Positions 52,791 to 64,000 of a stretch of 64,000 nucleotides of DNA are shown here, piece by piece. Position numbers and translations under genes: made by a program. Positions within the stretch are counted from its first letter, which is position 1. The number at the start of each line of letters is the position of its first letter. The notes below the pieces were generated by a model. That model made no database searches, was not told the DNA's origin, and saw only the letters and a program-made list of their open reading frames with translations. Where the stretch lies: NCBI RefSeq assembly GCF_003254395.2, contig NC_037652.1, forward strand, positions 459,001-523,000, in the 5' to 3' direction. The DNA comes from Apis mellifera. Lineage: Eukaryota; Arthropoda; Insecta; Hymenoptera; Apidae.

Positions 52791-53542
52791 ATAACTCATA
52801 TTCATTACATGTTAGTAATGAATTAAATTAAAACCTTTACAAGAATTAAATTAAAACCTTTCTTACTGTTTTAATAATAATATAAAACAAAGCTAATCTT
52901 CAAAATACTTTATACAAAGTAATTTATATTTTTATTAAGTCAGTTAATTGAGTATTAAATTAGAATCCATTTTTCTTATTTTTTCAATAATAAGTTTAAA
53001 TTAAATTTAATTTCCAAAGTCTAAATTAAATATAAAAAAAAAATAGTAAAACAATAATGTTAAAACTGTGGTACTATTATTGTAAGAATAACAAAGATCT
53101 AATCTTTAATGAAGTTAATTAAAAGTTATAATTGAAAACTTTTCCAATTCTTAAAAATATAATTTTCATTTTATACAATGACTTTAAAAAATATACCAAA
53201 TATTATATAAAAATAACAATAAATCAATTGGTATTAAGATTATTCTTATATCAGTTTGTCACTTAATATCATAGTTGAATTATAATCCTCTCAGTCAGAT
53301 CATTTTATCATATTTAAGTTTACATTATTTCATTTATGAATGTGACAAAGTCTATCAATGATATTTATCTTGCAATATCTTTATAATTTTTTTCAACTTT
53401 AATAACATATTTTCTTTTCACAATATTTTTAATAGGATTTAAGACACATTATTTATCGATTCATATTAAATTATAATTCTCCTCGGTTGTTGTTTAGTTG
53501 GTTGTTAATCTCTACAACATATAGTCTGTATTACACACTCAC

Positions 53543-53724
53543 CGAGCATGATCCAGATCTCTCTTATTGCCGAGCAACAGAGCAGTGAAGTAGGATGGCA
53601 GACGTAAATCAGCCAGTTGCTTCAGCAATCCACGAGCTTCCTGAAAACTTCGTTTGCACGTTACGCTGTAAACGATTACGAAAGCCTCGCCCCATCTTAT
53701 ATGGGAATATAGACAACCATTTTC
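53543..53724 (-). CDS. Ras-like small GTPase (RERG/RASL type), internal coding exon with G4 box
   Basis: This is an internal exon of a small GTP-binding protein, probably a membrane-proximal signalling switch. Read on the minus strand it gives 60 codons plus two bases of a split arginine codon. It opens with ENGCLYSHIRWGEAFVIVYS, which matches the stretch just after the DTAGQE box of RERG-type Ras proteins (IRWGEAF.IVYS.T). It ends with LLLGNKRDLDHA, where NKRD is the G4 guanine-specificity motif (N/TKxD). Both splice sites are canonical: a pyrimidine-rich tract and CAG acceptor just above 53724, and a GTGAGT donor just below 53543. The two-base overhang (CG) joins the single base left at the start of the exon ending at 25453, making one in-frame arginine. 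Exons for the P-loop, switch I and DxxG must lie upstream; none was found up to 64000. Subfamily (RERG versus RASL11/12) is an inference; the Ras-superfamily call is firm. Confidence 0.93.
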
Positions 53725-56700
53725 CTGAAACAGAAATAAAATCCAATTATTTAAGACTATTTGACTTTTTATGACTCTATATAAATCAATGAAATTTTTT
53801 TATTTATTTTGAATTGAAATCTATATGAATTTTTATTGGTAATTAAAAGAAATATTTTTAATAATAATTAAAAATATTAAAAATAATTGTATATATATAT
53901 AATATAATTATATATAATTAATAATAATAATATAATTAATATTGATGATATTAAATTGATATTATTTAATAAAATAGACTAAGTTATCAATCTCAATTTT
54001 TTAATTGTTATTATTTTAATTGTTTAACTTTATTTTATTATATTTATTTTATTATTATATCTTATATCATTAAAAACAAACTTTTTAAAAAAACTTTAAA
54101 ATTAATATTTATAATTATATATTAATATTTTATAAAATATTTAATTTAGAAAAAATGAATTAATATTACAAGTTAAATGATTTTTTATTATTTTATAAAA
54201 TAAATTATTTGTTTTCTATTTTGTTATTATTATTTTATTATTTGATTTTGATAAAAATAGATTTTTAATATGCATCAAATGTTTATATTATTATTTTTTT
54301 TTTACGAATATTATTATTTATTTTAAATATTCAGAAATAAATTTTCAATTAAAGAATATACAACATTAATATAAATAATTTTTCACTTTATTATTTTTAA
54401 TATATTTTCCTTTAAATTCTTTTATTTAACAAAATAAGAAATATGATAACAATTAAAATATATTTTTAAATAATATATAATTAATGTTTTTTGAAATAAT
54501 TATTTTCAAATTATTTAAAATAAATTTCATCTATATCTCTTATGAATCATTTTTAAAGCTAAAAAATCAAATAAAAAAGATAGATTTTATGTTTTAATTA
54601 CATGTCTTAAAATATAATCGATTTTCTAAGTTTCATTAATCGAAAATTTATCAAATACTTCTGATCATCGATTAAAATTCTAGGTTTAAAAAATTTGAAA
54701 AAAAAAAAAGTTATATAATTGATTTTTTATAATATCGCAATTTATAAATTACAGACTAAATTATAAACATGATTGATTTGATTAAAATTTATTTATGATT
54801 TAAATTTTTCTTAATATAGAAAAATATTTCTCTAATAGCAAAAAAATTTTTCATACAAAAAAATATTTCTATTTATAAAAAAATATTTTATGTTTTATTT
54901 TTATTTCAAAGAATATCTTTTCCTTTCGTAAAAAGTTATATTTAATTTTATTATATATTATTTTTTATTTATTATTATTACTTTTTATTATATTTTATAC
55001 TATTTAAAAAATATATTATTATAAAAAATATTAATATAAATATAATTCTTATTATTATTGTAATATAATATATATATTATATAATTTAATATATAAGCTT
55101 TATTTTTTTTTATTGTCAATTTTGTTATTACTTTATTATATTTTTGATTTCAAAGACTTTCATTTTAAAAAATATTTTCTGTTTTTTTCTTCTATAAAAA
55201 TTCGTATTTAATTTCATTCATTTTATTATTATTATTTTTTATTTATTATTTTCATTTATCGATATTTTTGATTATCCATAAAAGAATTATTTTTAAATAT
55301 ATATATATAAAGGATATTAAGGAACTAAGAAATATATCATTTTCTAAAAATCATAATTTTATAAAAATATAAAAATTCAATTTCCTACTAAAAAATTTAA
55401 AAAGTAAAACATTACATAAAATAGATAATACAAAAAAAATTCGTTAATTTCTAATTATTTTTAATTATCTAGTCGATCGAAAAAGTAATACAAGAGAACG
55501 AAACTCATGTTAAAAAATAAATTTTCATCTCGTTTCTACTAGTCATTATTTTTCCATCCAGGGCGTTGCTTAATTAACACGTTAATCAACATTCCTGAAC
55601 AAGCGACTGGAAAGTTCCGATCTAGATCTTCAATGATCGCGCACGCGCTTCGTTTTACTTCGTTTTATCCCTCACATGTACATACATACGTTACATATAT
55701 GTATACACGCGGAAGAATTATAATCTGGGTCCGAAGCAAACAGCGGTGATTCGGCATCGATTAAACATCAGCAAATTGCTTGGTCGCGACGATAATTGAA
55801 ATAGAAACAGTCTAAACCGGTACTAATCACATGACTACGTTCTATTTTCAAGACACGTTCGAAGACTGACCTATGACCTTCCAACCGATCCTCGATGTTC
55901 GAAACACTTCCGATCCGATGATTCGGGAGAAAAAGAAAATTGTGTAGCCACTTCGTTCTCGATTTTTTTCAATTTGTTTCGAGAATCGTGTCTATTCAAT
56001 CAAAACAAACTTTCGCTTCTGGTTAGTGACAATAATAATGTTTATCATTAAATTCTTCAATACAAAAAAGAATAACACAGAATCAAAATAAAGATAATTA
56101 TATAGAATAATAATTATATAATTTGATTTAATTTAAATCTAATCAATTTAGAAATTTATTAGGAATTTAATTTAAATATATTTCAATATTTAAACTTAAA
56201 CTTATTAAATTTATACTTAAATTTAAACTTATTAAATTCATCTATTCCAAACTTTAGATAATTTTTCGGTAATTATATATATCACAAACATTTTTGCATA
56301 TATTTCAAAAGTAAGGCTGTTACTATATAATGAAAAATGCTTTTTAAATATATTTGTTTAAAATATATTAAAAAAATATAAATATTAAATATGATACTAA
56401 GTATATTTTAAAATTTTTGAAGAAATAATTTATATATATCATTATTGCAAATCTATTTATATTAAGATTGTGATTGTTCGTAAACTAATGTAGCTGTTTA
56501 ATTCATGTTTATTGAACATTGATAGAAAATTAAAATAAAATAATGTTGTTCGAGTTACAAAATAGAACATTATGTTACTTTCTTAATCAAATATATTATA
56601 GTAGAAAAAACTAACTGTATTTCGCTATTAATATAGATTTCTAATTTTAGCTACTTTGAATACGAAATATAATTATATATATACAGATTGAAATAAAACT

Positions 56701-59700
56701 AAAAATAAGTTAAAGGAAATTATTAAAAGAAATTAAAAATAATTAATTAATTAATATGAATAAATAATAATTAATGAAAATAATTAAAGGAAAAAATATA
56801 AATATATTTTAAATATTCAACAAAATACTTTTTCAAAATAATATTTTATTTTCTCAAAAGAAGTAAAATATATTTCATACTTGATTTTTTATAATATATA
56901 AAATATATATATTATATATTATATATTATATATTATATATTTATTATATTTATTATATATTATAATATATTATAATATATAATGAATATAATAAATTTTT
57001 ATTTAAAAAAATATTCAATAAATTAAATTTAGATTATCATTTGGTTCTCCCAATTATAAATATTTATATTTATAATTTAAAACTTAAACAATTTAAAAGA
57101 ACATAATCTAATCTAAGTATCCAAGTCCCAGCATTTACTATAGCTTAAATCTTATTTATTAAATTTTATTTATTTTATCAAACTTTAGAAATTATTATAT
57201 ATCAATATAATTAAATAAATAATATATATTATAATTTTTTAAAATTATATTTAACAATATAATTGATGTTTTATTTTTATTAAATTTTTAAAATAAATTG
57301 ATTAAAATATTCATTTCAGGAATCTATATCAATATTATATAATATAATATTATCACTATATATAATATAATTACTATATATAATATAATCTATAATATAT
57401 TAAGAGAGTATTCGTAAAAATGGACATTTTTGGAAAATGAATTCTATACAATGAAAAAAGTTCATACATATATGTCTGATAAAACTTTACTAACGAGTTA
57501 TAAGCATTTTAAATTTGTATTAAATAGAGTGAAATGAAGAGCGAAAAGAGGTGCGCGATAGTACCGTGTTACAATGTCACTTGCAGAAACTTTCAATAAA
57601 AATAAATATACTGATATTATTTTTATATATTAAATAATTGCTTATTTCAAATGAACTTCAGTGTAAGGTAATATACAATGTATATAAATATCGTGTAATA
57701 TAATTATACAACATTTTTGTATCGTTAAAAAATTTAATTATGGAAATTGAAATCTATGTGATTTGTTATTTAACAGAAACTTATCTCGGACAAATCATAC
57801 TAAATTTCACAATTTGAAGTTTTATAGGATGATTACATAATATTTTATTTAAAAATAAACGAATCATTGTATTTCACTCAATTTATCTTATCGAAATCTA
57901 TAGAAGCAAATCAAATATTTTTATAATATTTCGAATTAGAAAGGTTACATGTGTTTTTATATACACGATGCTTGTTTAATTATTTTCATATGAACAAGAA
58001 AATCCTAAGTATTAATGATACTTGAATCGAATTTTAGATTATTAACATCCAATCAAATCAATGACAAATCTTTATCTTTATTTTACTTGCATTCAATATT
58101 TTCTATTCTTATATAGAGAAAAATAATATTCGATCTGAATATTATTTATTAATAATATGAATCAATATTATACATTATATCAACATTAATATTTTCTTGT
58201 TTTATTATGTCTTATTATAATGTGTCTTATTATTAATTCCAATACACAAGAACAAGTAAAAACAAAATTCAGTTTTAATATTTGCGAAAAAAATTAAAAA
58301 CCATATTTGTATGATATTATGTTTTTGTATATCAATTCTTTTTTTTTTTGTTCAATAATTCTTAAAAACATATTACATCACAATAAAAATTTTTGTCAAG
58401 AATTGATATAAGTACATTGATATAATTTTTATTTTCTTCTATCTTTTTAAATATATTTTTTTATCAATCTATTATACATAAATGCTAATAGAATGAAAAT
58501 AAAAATAATAGTACTTAATAAATTAAATTGACAATTTTTAATATAATTCAATATAAATATTCCAAAAATAATATAATAATTTAAAGATATAAATATAAAA
58601 AAGAAATATAAGTTTTTTAAGTCTAATTTCTGCCAATGTAAAATTAACTAAAATTAAATATAAAGAATCTAAAACTCAAAAATCAAAATCAATCTTATAT
58701 ATTGATTTTCAATTTATAAAGTCATATTCACATTAGACAACTTTTTTTTCGAACAATCAAATCTATTAATCAAAATTAAACAAGTTACTTCTAATATACA
58801 ATTAAAAATCATTTCAACTGGATTAATTTATATAGGTAACTATGAACGACTTAACGAATTGATCAATTCAATAATTTAATAAAAAATTTAAAATTTAATA
58901 AAAAAATGTAAAGTTTAAGAGGACACAAAATTATTTGAAGAAATTGATCTATTGCCTGATTCTAATTACTAATGCATCAATCACGAAAAGATCATGAAAA
59001 GATCGAGGAACCACGTATTCTGATGGTAGCGAGGAACTATTTTAGGTTTAATGACCCACGAAAGCTGTCGATTCTCGTGGCTGTTCCAATACTTTTCCAT
59101 TGACCTGACACTGACAGCTAGGCAGTAATTATTATCTGAGAACAGGATTGACGGGATCGTGATCATCGGCGATCAGTATCTATAGAAAGGAAGTACCTAA
59201 GCATATTAATCTCACGAGATCGATTAAAGTAAGCTTGACCGTGAACTTTTCTCAATTCGCTAAACTACCACCAGAATTGGCATTTGGTTTCTATAATTGG
59301 CACAATTCGAGGACGTTTGTCAGAAAAAAAAATATTTTGGCAGATAAAACAGGAAACAGGTGGCAGTAAATACTGAAAATACAAAAAATAAGAAGACTCT
59401 TTTGATTGATACTCTTTTGAAGATTGATACACAAGAATTCTAGATAATAGAAATTGGATAATGAAGAGAATATATAATTTTTTAAAATTAACTGAAATGA
59501 TAGGATAGAATTGTAGAAAAAGTAATATAGTAATTTTGAATAATTGAAAAATTATTGTAAATGTTAATAAATTAATAATATAAATTTGAAGAATCTTCAA
59601 TCTAATAATTTTGGAAACTTAATATTTTTTATTAAACTTTTAATTGAATCAAATAAATGAAACAAATAAAAATGATTCTTTTTAGATTTATTTAGAGAGA

Positions 59701-61474
59701 GTATTTGGGTAATAGAATGAAGATTTGAATATAATATAAATAATAATAAATAATATATAATAATAAATATAATAAATAAAAATTTTTTATGTAATTAAGT
59801 TATAGATATTATTAATGTCAATTTGGAAAATTTTCAGTTATTAATCTAATAATTCTGAAAATTTAACAATTTTTTATAGAAACTTTAATTGATTAAAAAT
59901 GAAGATTTGAAAGATAATGATTTATTTGAATTTTTTTAGAATTTTTTGGATAATGGGATGAAGAAGTAGAAAAATGAAGAAAAGTATTTTTAAGAAATAA
60001 TTTTAGATATAATAAATATATAAATATATAATGTAAAATAAATATATAATAAAGTAAATATATAAATAAAATATATAAATAAATATATAATATAAATTAT
60101 ATTATATATTATATATTATATATATAATATAAATTATATATAATATAAATATATTATATAAATATATAATATAAAATTAAAAAATATACAACGAAAATAT
60201 ATAATAATTAAAAAATTAAAAGTCCGGAAATAAATAAAGAGGATGAGAACTATTTGCAAATTTCTTATGACTAATATAATTTAAATATTATAGCCTGATG
60301 AATAAAAAAATTTTTAAGAAAATATAAGATTCTTACATATTGTTAACATTGTTTTTATATAACTTATATTTCAAATCTATAGCAATATAAGAATTTTAAT
60401 AAATATGAAAATTTTTTAGATATAAATTTTGTAAGACCAAATAAGATATCTATAAATAATCTTATAACTATTGAAAAAATGACTTTTACATGTAGTCAAT
60501 CTTCGAATCCTTGTTTTTCATATATCTCATAGTAATATCAATCATAGTAAATATTCAAAGAAATTTCTCATACGTGCAATATTTCCATAAATACTCATTC
60601 TTATAATAATATATTGAAGAACTGTTTGACAGGCTATTTTATGATTTATTATTCATATCCATTCTTTATAACACTTCATTACTTACATAGCTATTGTATA
60701 TCTTAAATATCTTCAATATCTTCAAATAATTTTATAGTTTTATATTTTATAGTTAATATAATATATATAATTCTATAATAATTACATATATAATATTATA
60801 CATAAATAATAATATTCTAATATAAATATAATATATTTTTCTATAATTAATATTTCAATATAATTATATTTAATATTCTAATATAATTTAATAATATTAA
60901 TAAATATTATGTTATATTATATATATATTATTATCATTTTAATTTTTATATTATTGCAAAATATATTATTTTATGTTATTTCATTTATATGATATTTTTA
61001 TAATTGTAAATAATAATTCTTTTACAAAATTTAAAACTATGAATCTATAATACATTATAATATAAATAAATATAATTAATATGTTTTATAATATAATAAT
61101 TATTTTATCTACAATAATTAAATCAAGTACAAAATAATATAAAAAAAAATCCAATTTTTCTATTCACTATTAAAAAAAAATAACATCCATTCATTACTAT
61201 ATGATTTTGTATAAATTTTACTTTCGATTTAGTACAATACAAATCTAATTTATAAATTCGAAGCAATAAGAATTTCAGTAAATTATAATTTTACAATTTT
61301 AAAATAAAATTAAATTTTATTAAAATGTAACGAAATTAAAATTTTTTTTTCAATTTAATATACATTATATCATTATATTTAATTCATATCATTATTATGA
61401 TTTGATATTCATATTCATTTGATATAATATTCATTATTATAATGCTTTAAGTTTAATATTGTAGTTATTATTTC
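53725..61474. other. Upstream intron of the Ras-like gene: AT-rich DNA with GC-richer patches
   Basis: The exon at 53543-53724 has a splice acceptor at its upstream side, so the DNA to its right is intron. I looked for the preceding exon (ending DTAG-like) in the patches at 55540-56030, 57520-57600 and 58930-59290 and did not find it. Those patches have no convincing frame. The minus ORF at 59265-59600 is largely low complexity. Confidence 0.55.
56890..56985. repeat. ATATT/TATAT low-complexity tract
   Basis: Tandem ATATTAT words over about 95 bp. A similar ATAAATAT tract lies at about 60010-60180. Neither codes. Confidence 0.85.
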
Positions 61475-61481
61475 GAAAATG

Positions 61482-61523
61482 TTTGCACTCCAAGCTTCGA
61501 AAAATCCTTTGCACTCCAAGCTT
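61482..61523. repeat. 26-bp tandem duplication, two copies
   Basis: TTTGCACTCCAAGCTT occurs exactly at 61482-61497 and again at 61508-61523. It lies in a small GC-richer patch near the piggyBac-like remnant. The minus-strand ORF across it is not recognised. Confidence 0.9.
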
Positions 61524-61780
61524 TTTTCGCTTCGTCGAACTAACAACTCCAGACGATTTGAACTCGCATATTCGGTGTTCGATGCGTTCGGTGGAATTTC
61601 TTATAGCTATTCCAAACATCAACTTATGATTTCACATACAAATTAAAACTTTTATATTTTAATATTTTATATATCTTTACATTGTTTCTTTACATGTAAA
61701 GAAACAAAATTTATTGAATATTAAAGTTTATATTGTTGTTTTGTGTGATACTTTATGAAGTAAGACGCATCCTCGATTTG

Positions 61781-62310
61781 TTAGGGCAAATAGAGTAATA
61801 ATACTTTTCCTTCTAACTTTTTTATTGCATAATTATTTATTTTGCGCACTATTTCATTAATAAGTTCATTAGTAAGAAATAATTTAAAAAAAAAATCTAA
61901 TGGTTCATTTATATTCTTATAAGATACTTGCGTTCCTGCATTTTTCACTGGGTACAAATTGTATTCTTTGCAGTATATATAATTAATAAAATATAATTTC
62001 CGATTCTGTACATATTAAGTATTTGAAATTTTCTATGCCTTCTATGATATCTTCACTTAAATTATTGCTTTCACATTCACCATCTATTATTCTTATTTTT
62101 CGCCTTCTCTTTTATCTCTATGTTCATCATTGTTTTCTTTATCTATTTAATTAATATCTATTTAATTTCTTTATGAATAGAAATAATTTTGTCATTTAAT
62201 AACAAAAAATCAAACTCATTTTCACTTGAACTAATTTCATTACCGCATCTCATACTTTCAAAACTCAAAAACTTTGAAAATAATATTTCTATTGCTATGA
62301 CTGTCAAATT
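61781..62310 (-). pseudogene. piggyBac-like transposase remnant (N-terminal part)
   Basis: This is a decayed fragment of a piggyBac-family DNA transposase. The minus-strand frame open from about 62014 to the TAA at 61781-61783 reads CKEYNLYPVKNAG, then EPLDFFFKLFLTNELINEI, then NNYAIKK. That is the start of the DDE_Tnp_1_7 domain (P.DFF.LF.T.EL...IV..TN.YA). Upstream, in other frames, are acidic low-complexity pieces such as SSSENEFDFLLLNDK and SNNLSEDIIEGIE, in keeping with the acidic N-termini of these transposases. There are several stops and at least one frameshift, and nothing of the catalytic aspartate region was seen downstream. It lies just beyond the BEL/Pao LTR-like block. No TTAA-flanked terminal repeats could be assigned. 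Confidence 0.68.
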
Positions 62311-62639
62311 TAGATAATACCGAAGATGTCATCCAACTCGCGATCACAATTTAATTTGAGATAAAAAAATTTAGCCATTTAACAATATATTATTCTACAT
62401 CTCATAAAATTATAAGTAAAGATCCTTAGAAACCTATTTATGAAGCGATATTCCAAACATCAAACATAATATCAAACATAAATAAATATTGTCGCCCTTC
62501 GAATCGCCGAATCAAATGTTCGAATTAATTTACATGTCTGAGAGTCATCGTTGAAGCCCAAAGGTTAAATTCAATTTCAGATTATCTAACTATATTTTAT
62601 CTAACAGACTGTTAGTTCCAGCCCGTTAGTTCCTAGAGT

Positions 62640-63282
62640 TGTAGTAATTTATTACAACGTTCGCTTTTAACAAGTTTTATTGTAAAACGATCAGAAGCAA
62701 AGTTCACATGCTAAGGTTTGTGTTTATCACTAAATTCACGATTTCTAAGATTCAAAATTATAAGTTCGGAAGATTTTAAAATGTAAAAAGTTCTAAGCTT
62801 ACAAGAATTTTTTGAAAGGATTCTGATGTTAAAAAGTTTAAAAATTTCTGAAAATTAAAAAGATTATAAAAGTTCTGAAGTTCAAAAAATTCTCTCAAAA
62901 CGGTCGTATCCTCTAAAGCTTCTCCATGCTTATCTTGCGAGATCATGGGTTTTCTTTAAAGTATATAAGCGATAACATTATGAACTAGCATTGTGGATTT
63001 TAATTGAGCGACATTCTCAATCTAAGAAAAATTCTTAGAATGAGAAGCTATGCCTACAAAGTTTACTGTTCCCAAAAAACTGAATAATAATTTGTAATAA
63101 TTTTTTTCTAAGAATGATATTGATTACTATTGAGATGGCTGGAAAATGTCATCCAAAGATCACATTGACACTCCAACCACATCGAATTATTTCTAATAAA
63201 TATACAAAGCGAAGAATCATCTAAATTCTTCTCTCACAAAGAGCATTGTCGTAATATTATCCTGTACTATCTGTTCTGAATA
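62640..63282 (-). mobile_element. LTR-like block, probable 3' LTR of the BEL/Pao remnant
   Basis: This block of about 640 bp is the third copy of a dispersed repeat also seen at 26764-27472 and 32576-33260, here reversed. On the minus strand it starts TATTCAGAACAG and ends near CTACA (62640-62644). In between it shares an ordered series of words with the other copies: TTTGTGAGAGAAGAATTT, TTTGTATATTTATTAGAAA, GACATTTTCCAGCCAT, ATCTCGCAAGATAAGCATG and TTGTTAAAAGCGAAC. It lies about 275 bp downstream of the BEL/Pao pol remnant on the same strand, where a 3' LTR should be. The exact ends and target duplication are not resolved. Confidence 0.7.
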
Positions 63283-63556
63283 CTGCTGCCTACTTTGAAC
63301 GCATTTCATTCAATCATACAATATAATCATATAATACAAATTGAATAGTCCAATAACAAAATCCATTCATACAATATATTACAAATTGCAGATAATAATT
63401 CTAAAATTATAAATAGAATATATAAAATAAAATTTACAATTACATTCATTATATTAAAAAATATGTTAAAATATTATGAGCCTAATATTGAGTTAATCTC
63501 TTGATGTTTTTTCGGTTTATGTGTCCTGAAATGATGGAGTTGAGTGATACCTTCGT

Positions 63557-64000
63557 TCAGAGATAGAATACAAATACTTTAGTTATCTATCTTTTAATTG
63601 TCTCATCGACTATTCTAATTGTTACTACCTTCATTTTATCCTTTCCAGGATATAATTCTAGAATTCGTGCTAGTCGTAGTGGGGGAAAGTTATCGTCTCT
63701 GATAATCACCATCATATCAAATCCAAATTTGCTAGTCGACATCACATGCTATTTATTGCGTTAATTTTTTTTTTTTTTATTATTATAGTTAATGCATTCA
63801 TTTGAATTCATTCTACCATCGTCTCCAAAAATTGTTGTACATTCTCTTGGATCATATATCCTGGAATCTGTTCAGTCCATTCATTGTTAGATTTTGCAGG
63901 TCAGATTGGCAAGAAGAGCCAAAGGAATTAGGTCATCAGGGTCAAATAATAAGGGACTTAGGAAATCAAAATTAAGAACTGCTTTTACCTAAATTTAGAA
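63557..64000 (-). pseudogene. BEL/Pao LTR-retrotransposon pol remnant (integrase C-terminal part)
   Basis: This is the broken 3' end of a BEL/Pao-class pol gene, running off the right edge of the window. On the minus strand, near 63890-63970, one frame reads LNFDFLSPLLFDPDDLIPL, matching the family's LNSRPLTPLSSDPxDLTxL segment. Near 63805-63835 another frame reads NFWRRW, matching the conserved QxFWxRW. At about 63587-63705 a third stretch reads VIIRDDNFPPLRLARI and then YPGKDKMKVVTI, which fits the typical V(L/I)I.DDN.PPL.W.LGRI.E..PG.DG..RVVT end of BEL integrase. An in-frame TAG at 63587-63589 is followed by ITKVFVFYL, matching the usual RPVTKLCLL end, with TGA at 63557-63559. Frameshifts, stops and a run of T at about 63767-63779 show it is dead. 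The LTR-like block at 62640-63282 follows in the expected 3' position. Confidence 0.85.

Larger units (their letters stand above)
25454..53542 (-). other. About 28.1-kb intron of the Ras-like GTPase gene
   Basis: The span lies between a GTGAGT donor (next to 53543) and a TTTTAG acceptor (next to 25453). The flanking exons join in phase and read through conserved Ras sequence without a gap, so no coding exon need lie between them. The intron holds two solitary LTR-like copies, a foldback element, the 2.4-kb 12-bp satellite and TTG/CTG tract, several (TA)n runs, and about ten GC-rich patches. Nested genes on the plus strand cannot be excluded, but none is recognised. Confidence 0.88.
48681..53542. 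other. AT-rich intronic DNA
   Basis: It holds the (AT)n and TATAA tracts, a small GC-richer patch at 51650-51960 with an unrecognised 68-codon plus frame, and a weak foldback-like stretch at about 52420-52560. Confidence 0.5.

Noticed and set aside
59265..59600. 111-codon minus ORF as a gene
   Set aside because: Mostly I/L/F/Q-type low complexity, no domain, and it lies within the upstream intron of the Ras-like gene.
54000..64000. Upstream exons of the Ras-like gene (P-loop, DTAG box)
   Set aside because: I searched the GC-richer patches by eye on the minus strand for a DTAG-like end or GxxxxGKS/T and found none, so they are presumed to lie outside the window.

Overview
The window looks like nuclear DNA of a honeybee-type hymenopteran (Apis or close kin). 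It is extremely AT-rich with isolated, sharply bounded GC-rich patches. Coding density is very low, introns are canonical GT-AG, microsatellites are abundant, and transposable elements are few and decayed. The species call is an inference from composition and gene structure. There are no operons, Shine-Dalgarno sites or other prokaryotic signs.

One gene can be supported with confidence, on the minus strand. It is a Ras-superfamily small GTPase of the RERG/RASL type, seen as two coding exons. The upstream exon (53543-53724) carries the G4 box NKRD. The last coding exon (25195-25453) carries the G5 box EVSA, a basic tail and the stop. The two join in phase across an intron of about 28.1 kb that fills the middle of the window. 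The exons for the P-loop, switch I and DxxG box were not found and should lie beyond 64000. A GC-rich 3' UTR with a candidate poly(A) signal follows at about 24835-25194. From 1 to about 24830 no gene is recognised, only two unrecognised small ORFs in GC-rich patches.

Transposon relics make up most of the rest that can be interpreted. At the right edge (63557-64000, minus) is a broken BEL/Pao pol end, followed by a related LTR-like block (62640-63282). Two more copies of that block sit alone in the big intron (26764-27472 and 32576-33260, plus). A piggyBac-like transposase fragment lies at 61781-62310 (minus). A possible Ty1/copia reverse-transcriptase scrap lies at 21165-21265 (plus). A short foldback (MITE-like) family has its best copy at 31132-31440, with half or decayed copies near 3984, 9021 and 19635, and weaker ones near 52420 and 57440.

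Simple and satellite repeats are prominent. They include a 10-bp ATACTATATT satellite (2085-2458), a 2.4-kb array built on a roughly 12-bp unit with a higher-order period near 773 bp (38640-41096) that abuts a TTG/CTG tract (41098-41170), and several long (TA)n runs. About twenty GC-rich patches of 150-600 bp, several with strong inverted repeats, do not read as protein. They are candidate regulatory elements or non-coding exons. I saw no defence system, CRISPR array, rRNA or tRNA gene.
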